The notes: generated by a model from the letters alone, not told the origin. 25,161 nucleotides of DNA from Bacteroidota bacterium (GCA_023415275.1 JAEZLJ010000063.1:1-25161); one strand, 5' to 3'; positions 1 through 8,089 are shown, counted from the first letter of the stretch. Numbers and translations are program-made.

Positions 1-37
1 GTATAGATACTGCGTGATCATCACGCAGTATCTATAC
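1..37. repeat. Perfect 17-bp inverted repeat (hairpin) at window edge
   Basis: The arm GTATAGATACTGCGTGA at 1-17 is followed by a 3-base loop (TCA) and its exact reverse complement at 21-37. No T-run follows on either strand, so it is not a canonical intrinsic terminator. It begins at the first base of the window, so the stem could extend further left. It could be a REP-like palindrome, a protein-binding site or an RNA hairpin. I see no second copy in the window. Confidence 0.85.
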
Positions 38-40
38 CGG

Positions 41-245
41 AAATAGGGAGTTAGTAGTGCGTAGGTATATAGAAGACCCCCACAAGGTAGTCATGAGGAT
101 TTTGTTAAACTGGTGGAATATCACTTAAAAAGAGCAGGGGAATGCTGAAATGAAAGCCGATAAAGTACATTGGACTTGAAGGCCTTTAAGAAGCGGCAAG
201 GGTTGTAGTCAACTTTAGTAATTGCCGGCTTAAGAGGAGGGTAAG
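41..245 (+). other. Intergenic region with a possible structured RNA (183-237)
   Basis: No convincing protein gene is visible here; only very short reading frames exist. On the plus strand CGGCAA (194-199) pairs with TTGCCG (222-227). The stem may continue outward through TTAAG (186-190) with CTTAA (229-233) across a small internal loop. A nested GTTG/CAAC hairpin lies at about 202-213. A terminator follows at 246-282, so a short plus-strand transcript could end there. This is inference from folding by eye and matches no RNA family I recognise. Confidence 0.25.
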
Positions 246-282
246 AAAAAAGGCTGCCATAGTTTCGGGCAGCCTTTTTTTT
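246..282. terminator. Bidirectional intrinsic terminator downstream of yebC
   Basis: GGCTGCC (252-258) pairs with GGCAGCC (268-274) around a 9-base loop. A run of A precedes the stem and a run of T follows it, so it can act in both directions. On the minus strand it lies just after the yebC stop codon (287-289). On the plus strand it would end any transcript of the preceding intergenic region. Confidence 0.85.
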
Positions 283-286
283 AAAA

Positions 287-1009
287 TTATTGAAGGTTAT
301 GAAACACCTTTTGCACGTCTTCGTCCTGTTCCAGTTTGTCCACCAGTTTTAGCACTTCCTGGGCCTGGTCTTCGGGTAATTCAACCGTGGTGGTGGGTAT
401 CCATTCCAATTCGGCACTCAAAGGGGTAATGCCTTTTTCTTCAAGCGCTTTTTGAAGATTGCCAAAATCACTGAAGGCACAACGCAATACGATCACATCT
501 TCTCCATTCTCACCAGTTCCTTCTCCCAGTTCTTCCAGGCCATGGTCTATCAGTTCCAATTCCAGGTCGTCCATATCTAAACCCTGTGGGGCCAGCTTGA
601 AAGAACCTACTTTTTTAAACTGAAAGCTTACGCTGCCGCTATTGCCTAAGGCACCATTGCCTTTATTGAAAATAGCCTTCACATTGGCTACTGTTCTTAC
701 GTGGTTATCGGTGGCAGTTTCTACCAGCACTGCTACTCCGTGAGGGGCGTATCCTTCGTATAATATCTCCTCATAGTTTTCCATTTCCTTGCCCTGCGCT
801 CTCTTGATGGCGGCTTCCACCCTGTCCTTGGGCATATTCACGGCCTTGGCATTTTGCATGCAGCGACGTAAGGCAGGATTGGTGGCGGGATCGGGTCCGC
901 CTGCTTTTACAGCAATGGCTATTTCCTTGCCGATGCGGGTAAACTGCTTGGCCATGCGGTCCCAGCGGGCAAACATGGTGGATTTTCGAACTTCAAATAT
1001 GCGACCCAT
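287..1009 (-). CDS. YebC/PmpR family protein (TACO1-like)
   Basis: The 240-residue protein is a full-length YebC/PmpR family member. It has the Bacteroidota-type N-terminus MGRIFEVRK in place of the proteobacterial MAGHSKW, then the conserved KEIAIAVKAGG segment, the block YEGYAPHGVAVLVETATDNH (about 84-103) and the family signature GALGNSGSVSFQF at about 119-131. YebC proteins were named as transcriptional regulators; some members, like mitochondrial TACO1, are reported to act in translation on difficult sequences, so the exact role here is open. The ATG at 1009 is chosen because it gives the canonical start. No Shine-Dalgarno is seen. It is monocistronic, with a terminator on each side. Confidence 0.93.
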   Translation of the reverse strand: MGRIFEVRKSTMFARWDRMAKQFTRIGKEIAIAVKAGGPDPATNPALRRCMQNAKAVNMPKDRVEAAIKRAQGKEMENYEEILYEGYAPHGVAVLVETATDNHVRTVANVKAIFNKGNGALGNSGSVSFQFKKVGSFKLAPQGLDMDDLELELIDHGLEELGEGTGENGEDVIVLRCAFSDFGNLQKALEEKGITPLSAELEWIPTTTVELPEDQAQEVLKLVDKLEQDEDVQKVFHNLQ

Positions 1010-1092
1010 AAAAGATTACGATTTAGTATTTCAGAATTTCAAACTTCTCATTCCTACGCTATTCTGTTTGGAACCAGGATGAGGAAGCGCCG

Positions 1093-1100
1093 CAAAAGTA
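1093..1100 (-). promoter_or_regulatory. Candidate Bacteroidota -7 element for yebC
   Basis: On the minus strand the octamer TACTTTTG matches the Bacteroidota -7 consensus TAnnTTTG exactly. It lies about 85 bases upstream of the yebC start codon, just after the permease terminator. A good TTTG -33 element at the expected spacing is not seen, so the call is weak. Confidence 0.3.
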
Positions 1101-1111
1101 CTATTTACAAA

Positions 1112-1144
1112 TAAAAAAAGCAGCTATGTAAGACCATAGCTGCT
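1112..1144 (-). terminator. Intrinsic terminator of the APC permease gene
   Basis: AGCAGCTATG (1119-1128) pairs perfectly over 10 bp with CATAGCTGCT (1135-1144) around a 6-base loop. On the minus strand the stem is followed by a run of seven T. It sits about 20 bases past the permease stop codon. Confidence 0.88.
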
Positions 1145-1164
1145 CTATTTACTAAAATATATAA

Positions 1165-2814
1165 CTATTTATTGCTAAGCCTTTTTCCATACACGAAAGC
1201 ATGGACGGCTGCAAAAGCCAATGAGAAATAAAATAAGCCCGTGTCTGGATTTTCTACTGACATTACGTTGTGGTGCACAAAGGCTACCACCAGTAGCAGG
1301 GCCACCAGTGAAAGTCCGGACCAGCCAATGATACGGTTACTCCTGCCTTTGGCCTGTGTATTGCCAGATGACAAATGGCTGTATTTCATACCATAGCCAA
1401 TGTAAATATCAAACCCGATCATCATCCAAACGATCAAACGGATCCAGGTGTCAAGGGGAAGGAATACCATCATGAATAAACAGGTGGCTATACCAAGGAT
1501 TGGAACCAGGGGAACCAATGGTGTTTTGAATGCTCTTGGTGCATTTGGTTCATTTTTCCTCAACACCATTACTCCTATACATACCAGAATGAAGGCAAAT
1601 AAAGTTCCGATACTTGTCATTTCTCCTACCACTCTTGCAGGAACGAAGGCTGCAAAAAGGCTTACAAACAACATGAAAAGGAAATTACTTTTAGAGGGAG
1701 TTCTGAACTTAGGGTGTACATCGGAAAATATCTTCGGAAGCAAACCATCTCGGCTCATACTGTAGAATACACGGCTTTGTCCCATCAGCATCACAAGGAT
1801 CACCGAGGAGTAACCAGCAAGGATGGCTACAATGATAGCCCTGTTCAACCATGGATAATCAGGATGTATTACGCCTGCGGCATCTGGTTGGCCCATGTGT
1901 TCAATAGCCACAGCTACCGGTGCTATACCATCCTGTCCTTTGAAGGAAGTATAGCTGGTAACACCTGTCATAACGTGGGCAAACAGGATATACAATATAG
2001 TACAGATGGCCAATGACCCCAGGATACCCCATGGCATATCTCTTTTAGGATTTTTGGCTTCCTGTGCGGCGGTACTTACGGCATCAAACCCGATGTAAGC
2101 GAAGAATACAATGGCTGCAGCCCTGATGATGCCACTAAAGCCATACTCACCAAAGGTGCCTGTATTCTCTGGGATGTATGGAGTATAATTATCATTGTTG
2201 ATATACTTCCATCCGAGGAATATGAATACCAGTACTACGGCAACCTTTAAGGCTACAATGATTGAATTCACAAAAGCACTTTCCTGCGTTCCTTTAATAA
2301 GTAATAAACTCATTAAGATAACAATGAATACTGCCGGTACATTGATCATGCCCCCATCAAAAGGCCCTGTGGCCATCCAGACGGGGAGGTGCACATCAAA
2401 TCCTTCCAGGAACTTGACCAGGTAGCGGCTCCAGCTGATACTTACTGTGGCTGCACCTACAGCATATTCCAGTACAAGATCCCAACCAATGATCCACGCA
2501 ATGAATTCTCCCATGGTAGCATAGCTATAAGTATAAGCACTACCTGCTACAGGGATCATAGATGCAAATTCTGCATAGCACAACCCGGCAAACAAACAGC
2601 CAAGAGCTGCAACAACAAAAGAGATAGTAATAGCGGGTCCTGCCTGGTTGGCAGCAGCGCCACCAGTGATGGAAAATAATCCCGCACCAATAATAGCTCC
2701 AATACCTAAGGCAATTAATCCACCAGCACCGAGCGTTTTCTTTAAGGTATGGCCACTACTGTCCTGGGCCTCAGCTAATAGTCCTGCAAGAGGTTTCTTA
2801 ACAAATAAACTCAT
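1165..2814 (-). CDS. APC superfamily amino acid permease (CAT/YfnA-like)
   Basis: The 549-residue polytopic membrane protein belongs to the amino acid-polyamine-organocation superfamily. TM1 carries the substrate-binding glycine motif GIGAIIGAGLFSITG at about 36-50. It is followed by about a dozen more hydrophobic helices, including the family segment FFAYIGFDAVSTAAQEAKNP near 237-256. It resembles the cationic amino acid transporter group (YfnA-like), but the substrate cannot be read from sequence. The start ATG at 2814 precedes a short cytosolic N-terminus with the LKKTLGAGGL lead-in typical of the group. It is divergent from the symporter gene at 2975, with a 160-base shared upstream region, and has its own terminator at 1112-1144. 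Confidence 0.93.
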   Translation of the reverse strand: MSLFVKKPLAGLLAEAQDSSGHTLKKTLGAGGLIALGIGAIIGAGLFSITGGAAANQAGPAITISFVVAALGCLFAGLCYAEFASMIPVAGSAYTYSYATMGEFIAWIIGWDLVLEYAVGAATVSISWSRYLVKFLEGFDVHLPVWMATGPFDGGMINVPAVFIVILMSLLLIKGTQESAFVNSIIVALKVAVVLVFIFLGWKYINNDNYTPYIPENTGTFGEYGFSGIIRAAAIVFFAYIGFDAVSTAAQEAKNPKRDMPWGILGSLAICTILYILFAHVMTGVTSYTSFKGQDGIAPVAVAIEHMGQPDAAGVIHPDYPWLNRAIIVAILAGYSSVILVMLMGQSRVFYSMSRDGLLPKIFSDVHPKFRTPSKSNFLFMLFVSLFAAFVPARVVGEMTSIGTLFAFILVCIGVMVLRKNEPNAPRAFKTPLVPLVPILGIATCLFMMVFLPLDTWIRLIVWMMIGFDIYIGYGMKYSHLSSGNTQAKGRSNRIIGWSGLSLVALLLVVAFVHHNVMSVENPDTGLFYFSLAFAAVHAFVYGKRLSNK

Positions 2815-2914
2815 GTGAAATTGTTGATTGTGGTTCGTTTAAGCTCGTAAAATAAATAATAATTCATAAACACTACTTTTCTTTTATGATGTAAGGCTTC
2901 ATGAAAAAGAATTC

Positions 2915-2947
2915 AAAATCGGGGATATGCCTTTTTTTTCCGATTTT
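2915..2947. repeat. Inverted repeat in the divergent promoter region
   Basis: AAAATCGG (2915-2922) is the reverse complement of CCGATTTT (2940-2947), with a 17-base AT-rich spacer. A second short hairpin, CCGA-TTT-TCGG, overlaps the right arm at 2940-2950. The pair lies 28 bases upstream of the symporter start in the 160-base gap shared with the permease gene, so it could be an operator. No regulator is encoded next to it. Confidence 0.35.
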
Positions 2948-2974
2948 CGGCGCGCTGTTTAACAAGCTCACCGT

Positions 2975-4210
2975 ATGAATAAAGGGAACCGCCTTACTCT
3001 ATATATCATTCTATCTATGATACTGGGTATCCTTGTTGGATACTTTGTTTATACAGAAAGTACTGCCGATTTTCAAAAAAGCTTTTCTACCAATATTAAA
3101 ATACTGAGCACCATTTTTATCAGGCTGGTGCAAATGATCATTGCTCCCCTTGTCTTTACTACACTGGTAGTAGGCATTGCCAAACTGGGTGATTTGAAAA
3201 CAGTGGGACGGGTAGGAGGAAAGGCGATCCTTTGGTTTGTAACCGCCTCACTGGCATCTTTACTTATTGGCCTTGCCCTGGTCAACTATTTTAAACCTGG
3301 CCAATATATAGACCTTTCACAAAGAGATGTGGAGGGCCTTACTGATTTGGTGACCAAGCAAAAAAGTTTCTCTCTTCAAAACTTTGTGGAACATGTGATA
3401 CCAAAAAGTTTTGTAGAAGCCATGGCCACTAATGAAATACTGCAACTGGTGGTGTTCTCAATATTCTTTGGAGTAGCTGCTGCTGCTATTGGAGATTATA
3501 CCAAACCACTGATCAAAGCATTGGATGTAGCGGCTCATGTCATTCTTAAGATGGTGAATTATGTAATGAATTTTGCACCCATTGGTGTATTTGGTGCTAT
3601 AGCGGCTGTTGTGGCTTCTAAAGGACTGGGCATATTCACGTTTTACCTGAAATACTTTGCATTCTTTTTAATAGGTATAGCCATTCTATGGATCTTGCTG
3701 CTAACAGTAGGAACCATCATATTAAAAGGCCGCATTAAAGAACTTCTGCGCAGGATAGGCAGTCCCTTGCTCATTGCTTTCAGTACCACTAGTAGTGAGG
3801 CTGTGTTTCCAAAACTGACCGAGGAACTGGAAAGGTTTGGCTGCAAGGATAAGATCGTGGCCTTTGTGTTGCCCTTGGGTTATTCTTTCAACCTGGATGG
3901 AAGCATGATGTACATGACCTTTGCCAGTATGGCCATTGCGCAGGCTTATGGCATGCACATGCCAGTAGAGACCCAGTTAATGATGCTATTGGTGCTGATG
4001 CTAACCAGTAAAGGGATAGCAGGCGTTCCCAGGGCTTCGTTGGTGGTAGTATTGGCTACGTGCTCCATGTTTAACATTCCACCTGAAGGAGTAGCCTTAA
4101 TATTGCCAATTGATCATTTTTGCGATATGTTTAGGACAGCTACCAATGTGGTAGGAAATGCATTGGCTACGAGTGTGGTTAGTAAATGGGAAGGAGAGTT
4201 GACGGATTAG
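2975..4210 (+). CDS. Dicarboxylate/amino acid:cation symporter (GltP/DctA family)
   Basis: The 411-residue protein is a full-length DAACS (glutamate transporter-type) symporter, importing dicarboxylates or acidic amino acids with Na+ or H+. The re-entrant HP1 serine-rich motif reads FSTTSSEAVFPKL (about 267-279). The unwound TM7 motif usually written NMDGT is NLDGSMMY here. HP2 contains SKGIAGVPRASL, and TM8 has DMFRTATNVVGNALATSVV with the conserved Asp and Asn ligand positions. TM1 begins almost at the N-terminus and no signal peptide is expected. It is the first gene of a plus-strand run, with dedA 58 bases downstream and no terminator seen between them. The substrate is unassigned. Confidence 0.94.
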   Translation: MNKGNRLTLYIILSMILGILVGYFVYTESTADFQKSFSTNIKILSTIFIRLVQMIIAPLVFTTLVVGIAKLGDLKTVGRVGGKAILWFVTASLASLLIGLALVNYFKPGQYIDLSQRDVEGLTDLVTKQKSFSLQNFVEHVIPKSFVEAMATNEILQLVVFSIFFGVAAAAIGDYTKPLIKALDVAAHVILKMVNYVMNFAPIGVFGAIAAVVASKGLGIFTFYLKYFAFFLIGIAILWILLLTVGTIILKGRIKELLRRIGSPLLIAFSTTSSEAVFPKLTEELERFGCKDKIVAFVLPLGYSFNLDGSMMYMTFASMAIAQAYGMHMPVETQLMMLLVLMLTSKGIAGVPRASLVVVLATCSMFNIPPEGVALILPIDHFCDMFRTATNVVGNALATSVVSKWEGELTD

Positions 4211-4268
4211 TCATTATTGCAACGCAGGAAAATAGTTCAGAACAAACCTTTAAATCAGAAACAACCAG

Positions 4269-4961
4269 ATGGATAGCTTACTACAGATCACCATGCTCCA
4301 GGGAGGATTTATTCAACGCTTCATAGAATGGATCATTACAAATGGGGGGCTATACTTCCTGTTGTTTGTTGTTTTTGCAGAAACAGGATTATTCGTAGGC
4401 TTCTTTTTGCCGGGCGATTCTTTATTGTTTGCAGCAGGCATTTACCTGGAAAACCTGGGCAAGGAATTTTTTGGCCTGCCTTACCTGGTCATTGTGCTTG
4501 TGATCCTGGCCTCTGTGTTGGGCAATATTGCAGGATACTGGTTTGGCAGAAAAACAGGTCCGCTATTATATGAGCGTAAAGAAACATGGCTGTTTCGCAA
4601 AAAGCATTTGCTGAGAGCTACTGAATTCTATCACCAATATGGAAAGGCCACTATCTTCTTAGCTAAGTTCCTGCCCATCATCCGAACATTTGCACCCATA
4701 GTGGCTGGCATTGTGAAAATGGAAAGGCCCACATTTATATTCTACAACATCCTGGGCAGCATTGCCTGGGTATGCAGTATGATGCTGGGGGGATACTTTT
4801 TACAGTCTTGGGTAGAACGTGAATTTAATTTCAGCCTGAAGGATCATATTGAGGCTATTACCATTGCTATTATCCTGGTCACTACTTTACCGGTCATTTA
4901 CAAATTATTCTTTACCAAAAAGCAGCCTGCAACTACAACTGATCACAACACAAAGAAATAA
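4269..4961 (+). CDS. DedA family (SNARE-associated/VTT domain) membrane protein
   Basis: The 230-residue integral membrane protein has the DedA hallmarks: an acidic residue and PGD in ETGLFVGFFLPGDSLLF (about 38-54), and the amphipathic segment AKFLPIIRTFAPIVAG (about 136-151) with the essential arginine. Four to five hydrophobic helices are seen and the C-terminus is lysine-rich and cytosolic. Members of this family have been identified as lipid carriers, including undecaprenyl-phosphate recycling, and affect envelope stress and pH tolerance; which lipid applies here is not decided. The stop codon abuts the ATG of the next gene, which indicates translational coupling with the MFS gene. Confidence 0.92.
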   Translation: MDSLLQITMLQGGFIQRFIEWIITNGGLYFLLFVVFAETGLFVGFFLPGDSLLFAAGIYLENLGKEFFGLPYLVIVLVILASVLGNIAGYWFGRKTGPLLYERKETWLFRKKHLLRATEFYHQYGKATIFLAKFLPIIRTFAPIVAGIVKMERPTFIFYNILGSIAWVCSMMLGGYFLQSWVEREFNFSLKDHIEAITIAIILVTTLPVIYKLFFTKKQPATTTDHNTKK

Positions 4962-6206
4962 ATGAAACAAAAGAATCATTCTTCTGTTTTTAGCCTGGCT
5001 GTAGTGGTGGCGGCGCTTGGCTATTTTGTTGATATCTACGATCTTTTGCTATTCACAATTGTCAGGGAACCCTCTCTCCGGGGTGTTGGCATAGACCTGG
5101 CCAATACTAAGCAGGTTTTAGCAGCCAGCACGCGCATTATCAACTGGCAAATGATTGGATTGCTCATTGGCGGCATCATATGGGGTGTGATGGGGGACAA
5201 ACGGGGAAGGCTAAGTGTTTTATTTGGATCTATATTATTGTATTCTATTGCCAATTTCATAACAGGGTATGTAACCAATATTGATCATTATGCCTATGCA
5301 CGCTTTGTGGCAGGTATAGGACTGGCAGGAGAGCTCGGCGCAGGTATCACCCTGGTCAGTGAATTATTGCCCAGGGATAAGCGGGGAATAGGTACCTCCC
5401 TGGTGGCAGGCATTGGTTTGTTTGGGGCGGTATTTGCTTTTTTTACCTACGAGTACACACAGGATTGGCGGCTTTGTTATAAAATAGGTGGCGGCCTTGG
5501 TGTAGTATTGTTATTACTGAGGATCAGTGTAGCGGAAAGCGGGATGTTTCACGAGGTGAAAAAGCAGAACGTGGTAAGGGGAAATTTCCTGATGTTCTTT
5601 AATAACAGCACCAGGTTCCGGAAGTATATACTGGCTATCCTGATCGGACTTCCCACCTGGTTTGTGATAGGTGTGATGGTGAACCTTAGCAACAGGTTTG
5701 CACTGAACTTGTATGGCGAAAATGCCGTGAACAGTGGCAAAGCTATTATGTATGCCTATATTGGCATTGCTGTGGGCGATATACTGATAGGTTTCATCAG
5801 TCAATATTTTAAAAGCCGGAAGAAAGCGCTGTATCTATTTTACGGCTTAAGCATCATCTCGGCTATACTCTTTTTTAGCCCCTGGAATAATAACGACACC
5901 CGCATGTACATCATATGCACGGCATTGGGATTCAGTACCGGCTTTTGGGCCATTTTTGTTACCATGGGTGCCGAACAGTTTGGAACCAATCTACGGGCCA
6001 CAGCTGCTACCACCATCCCAAATATGGTGCGGGGCTCACTTCCGTTGATCAACCTTTTATTTAAAAATGTGTTCCAGGATAGTTGGGGCTGGGCCTTAGT
6101 GAAAAGCGCCATTGTTACCGGTATTTTGGTGATGATCGTTACTCTTATTTCTGCTTATTTTACTGAAGAGACTTACCATAAGGACCTTCAGTATGTGGAA
6201 GAGTAG
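4962..6206 (+). CDS. Major facilitator superfamily transporter
   Basis: The 414-residue protein has about 12 transmembrane helices. The loop between TM2 and TM3 carries a standard MFS signature, MGDKRGRLSVLFGS (about 76-89), and a second-half equivalent (KSRKKALYLFYG) follows TM8. The segment ARFVAGIGLAGELGAGITLV in TM4-5 resembles the sugar/aromatic-acid porter groups, but the substrate cannot be assigned. Its start codon immediately follows the dedA stop, so the two are surely co-transcribed. The glycosyltransferase gene begins 98 bases after the stop. Confidence 0.9.
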   Translation: MKQKNHSSVFSLAVVVAALGYFVDIYDLLLFTIVREPSLRGVGIDLANTKQVLAASTRIINWQMIGLLIGGIIWGVMGDKRGRLSVLFGSILLYSIANFITGYVTNIDHYAYARFVAGIGLAGELGAGITLVSELLPRDKRGIGTSLVAGIGLFGAVFAFFTYEYTQDWRLCYKIGGGLGVVLLLLRISVAESGMFHEVKKQNVVRGNFLMFFNNSTRFRKYILAILIGLPTWFVIGVMVNLSNRFALNLYGENAVNSGKAIMYAYIGIAVGDILIGFISQYFKSRKKALYLFYGLSIISAILFFSPWNNNDTRMYIICTALGFSTGFWAIFVTMGAEQFGTNLRATAATTIPNMVRGSLPLINLLFKNVFQDSWGWALVKSAIVTGILVMIVTLISAYFTEETYHKDLQYVEE

Positions 6207-6304
6207 AGGTTGCAGCAGACAGTTGATAAAAGCTTTTAAAATTAAAATAGGTAAAAGAGGATTTGCATACTGGCAGTCCTTCATATAAATCCAATCCAAG
6301 GCAG

Positions 6305-7318
6305 ATGAAGTTCTTAATAATCAGGTTTTCTTCCATCGGCGATATCGTATTAACAACTCCAGTAGTACGCTGTTTAAAAAAGCAGGTGCCCGGAGCTGAG
6401 ATACATTATTTGATCAAGCCGCAATTTAAAACGGTGATGGCACACAACCCTTACGTGGACAAGCTGCACCTGTTGAATGAGGATTGGGATAAAATGATCG
6501 CTGATCTAAAAGAAGAAAAGTTTGACCACATCATAGACCTGCACCATAATTTAAGAACACTAAGGGTAAAGAAGGCACTAAAGGTTCCTTCAGTTTCATT
6601 CAATAAGCTGAATATCGAAAAGCTCATATTCGTCAAGCTCAAATGGAATGTGATGCCTAAGGTTCATATCATTGACCGTTATATGGATACCGTGAAAGCT
6701 TTTGGCGTGCGCAACGACGGTGAGGGCATGGACTATTTTATTCCCCAGGAGGAAGAGGTGCAGCAAATGGATATTCCTGCCTCGCATCAGTTAGGATATG
6801 TAGCCATAGTGATCGGAGCATCGTTCTATACCAAAAAGCTTCCGGTGAATAAATTACAGGAGCTCTGTCAAAAGTTGGATCATCCAATTATTTTACTAGG
6901 GGCCCGTGAGGAGTTTGCTGAGGGAGAAGAGATCCGCAAAGTGGATCCCGCAAAGGTGTACAATGCATGCGGCAAGTTTACACTGAATGAAAGTGCCGAC
7001 CTGGTTCGCAAATCCAAACTTGTGATAGCGCATGATACCGGGTTAATGCATATATCTGCAGCTCTGAAAAAACCCGTAATAGCGGTTTGGGGCAGCACGA
7101 CGCCTTCTTTTGGAATGGTGCCTTATTATGGTGATAATTACCTGATGACACATGCCAGGCCTTATGACGATGCCCAGGTGCTTAAATTATGGTGCCGGCC
7201 CTGCACCAAGATGGGCCGCAATTCATGTCCACAGGGTCATTTCAAATGCATGAAGAATATGGACATTGACGACCTGGTGAGAAAGGTTAATGTCAGGCTT
7301 GGAAGGGCAAGTCATTAA
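6305..7318 (+). CDS. Glycosyltransferase family 9 (ADP-heptose:LPS heptosyltransferase type)
   Basis: The 337-residue protein starts with the typical GT9 N-terminus MKFLIIRFSSIGDIVLTTP, whose SIGDIVLTTP is the acceptor-side glycine loop. The C-terminal Rossmann half has AHDTGLMHISAALKKPVIAV and then WGSTTP, the nucleotide-sugar binding region. A cysteine-rich tail follows (LWCRPCTKMG, CPQGHFKCM), common in Bacteroidota members. It probably adds heptose or a related sugar to the lipopolysaccharide core on the cytosolic face. A TTG 42 bases upstream could extend it, but the ATG at 6305 gives the canonical start and has a weak AAGG in front. It is last in the plus-strand run and convergent with the MgtC-like gene. 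Confidence 0.93.
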   Translation: MKFLIIRFSSIGDIVLTTPVVRCLKKQVPGAEIHYLIKPQFKTVMAHNPYVDKLHLLNEDWDKMIADLKEEKFDHIIDLHHNLRTLRVKKALKVPSVSFNKLNIEKLIFVKLKWNVMPKVHIIDRYMDTVKAFGVRNDGEGMDYFIPQEEEVQQMDIPASHQLGYVAIVIGASFYTKKLPVNKLQELCQKLDHPIILLGAREEFAEGEEIRKVDPAKVYNACGKFTLNESADLVRKSKLVIAHDTGLMHISAALKKPVIAVWGSTTPSFGMVPYYGDNYLMTHARPYDDAQVLKLWCRPCTKMGRNSCPQGHFKCMKNMDIDDLVRKVNVRLGRASH

Positions 7319-7357
7319 GCTGAAAATGTGCCTGGTGTTTGCTGTATGCCAGGTCCT

Positions 7358-7990
7358 TTAAAACTCGAACTCTTTTACAGAAGGGTCCTGCAATATCATC
7401 CGGGTAAACCGGTTATGATTTTTTTCTGAACCATGTACGATCCAGGTGCCCACAAGGTATTCTCCATTTTTAGTACGCTTGAGCCGCTTGTAACGAAGGT
7501 TGCAGTCTTTGAACATATGCTCGTATTGTTTCAGCAGGTCATCGCGGTATATGCTCACGATCTTATAAGTATGAGATTGGTTAATCTTGTCAATAATAAC
7601 TTCCAGCTTTGTCAATAGCATCAGGGCGGACATAATAATGACCGTACATATCCCTACTAATAAATAGGCATCATCAGCTATGCCCATGCCTAATGCGGCA
7701 ACTGCCCATATAGTTGCAGCGGTGGTGATACCATTGATCCTGTTATCACTTTTAAAAATGACACCTGCACCCAGAAAGCCAATGCCTGTAACAATATTAG
7801 AGGCGATCCTGTCGGAACTGGCACCTGAAATATGTATGGAGAAGGTAGTAAACAAAAAAGATCCCAGGCAGATCAGGATCATGGTCCTGAAGCCGGCGTT
7901 TTTGCTGTGATATTCTCTTTCGGCTCCGATCAGTCCACCTACCAGTATCACCATTAATAATTTAAGCAGTAATTCTTCTGTTGAAGGCAT
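7358..7990 (-). CDS. MgtC/SapB family membrane protein
   Basis: The 210-residue protein is a full-length MgtC/SapB-type membrane protein. Conserved blocks are VGGLIGAERE (17-26), TGIGFLGAGVIFK (68-80) and NGITTAATIWAVAALGMGIA (84-103). Four to five helices are followed by a soluble C-terminal domain of about 80 residues, as in MgtC proper. Family members are linked to growth at low Mg2+, to virulence in some pathogens and to modulation of F-type ATP synthase; its role here is unknown. No Shine-Dalgarno is seen. A 9-bp inverted repeat lies directly upstream (7998-8039), and the Hsp20 gene terminator separates it from the genes further upstream. Confidence 0.93.
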   Translation of the reverse strand: MPSTEELLLKLLMVILVGGLIGAEREYHSKNAGFRTMILICLGSFLFTTFSIHISGASSDRIASNIVTGIGFLGAGVIFKSDNRINGITTAATIWAVAALGMGIADDAYLLVGICTVIIMSALMLLTKLEVIIDKINQSHTYKIVSIYRDDLLKQYEHMFKDCNLRYKRLKRTKNGEYLVGTWIVHGSEKNHNRFTRMILQDPSVKEFEF

Positions 7991-7997
7991 ATATAAA

Positions 7998-8039
7998 AAT
8001 AGGCATCTCTGTTATATAGTACAAAAGCTAATGCCTATT
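7998..8039. repeat. Inverted repeat immediately upstream of the MgtC-like gene
   Basis: AATAGGCAT (7998-8006) and its exact reverse complement ATGCCTATT (8031-8039) flank 24 AT-rich bases. The left arm ends 8 bases from the MgtC-like start codon. The spacer on the minus strand contains TAGCTTTTG, close to the Bacteroidota -7 consensus. The element could be an operator over the promoter or a hairpin in the 5' leader. Confidence 0.5.
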
Positions 8040-8060
8040 CAGAGAGGAGGGAGGTAAGCA

Positions 8061-8086
8061 AAGAAAAAGTCCGCCGGAGCGGACTT
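8061..8086 (-). terminator. Intrinsic terminator of the hsp20 gene
   Basis: AAGTCCGC (8067-8074) pairs with GCGGACTT (8079-8086) around the loop CGGA. On the minus strand the stem is followed by TTTTTCTTT-like sequence. It starts 3 bases past the Hsp20 stop codon. Confidence 0.82.
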
Positions 8087-8089
8087 GTA

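Noticed and set aside
57..240. Group II intron 5' end (GTGCG) idea for the leftmost intergenic region
   Set aside because: No domain V (the AGC/GAAA/GUAC hairpin) is present downstream and no reverse transcriptase fragment is seen.
6263..6304. Upstream extension of the glycosyltransferase from a TTG
   Set aside because: The 14 added residues are not GT9-like, and MKFLIIRFSSIGD is the family start.
7331..7353. CCTGG/CCAGG hairpin between the glycosyltransferase and the MgtC-like gene as terminator
   Set aside because: Only 5 bp with a 13-base loop, no T-run of note; too weak to call.
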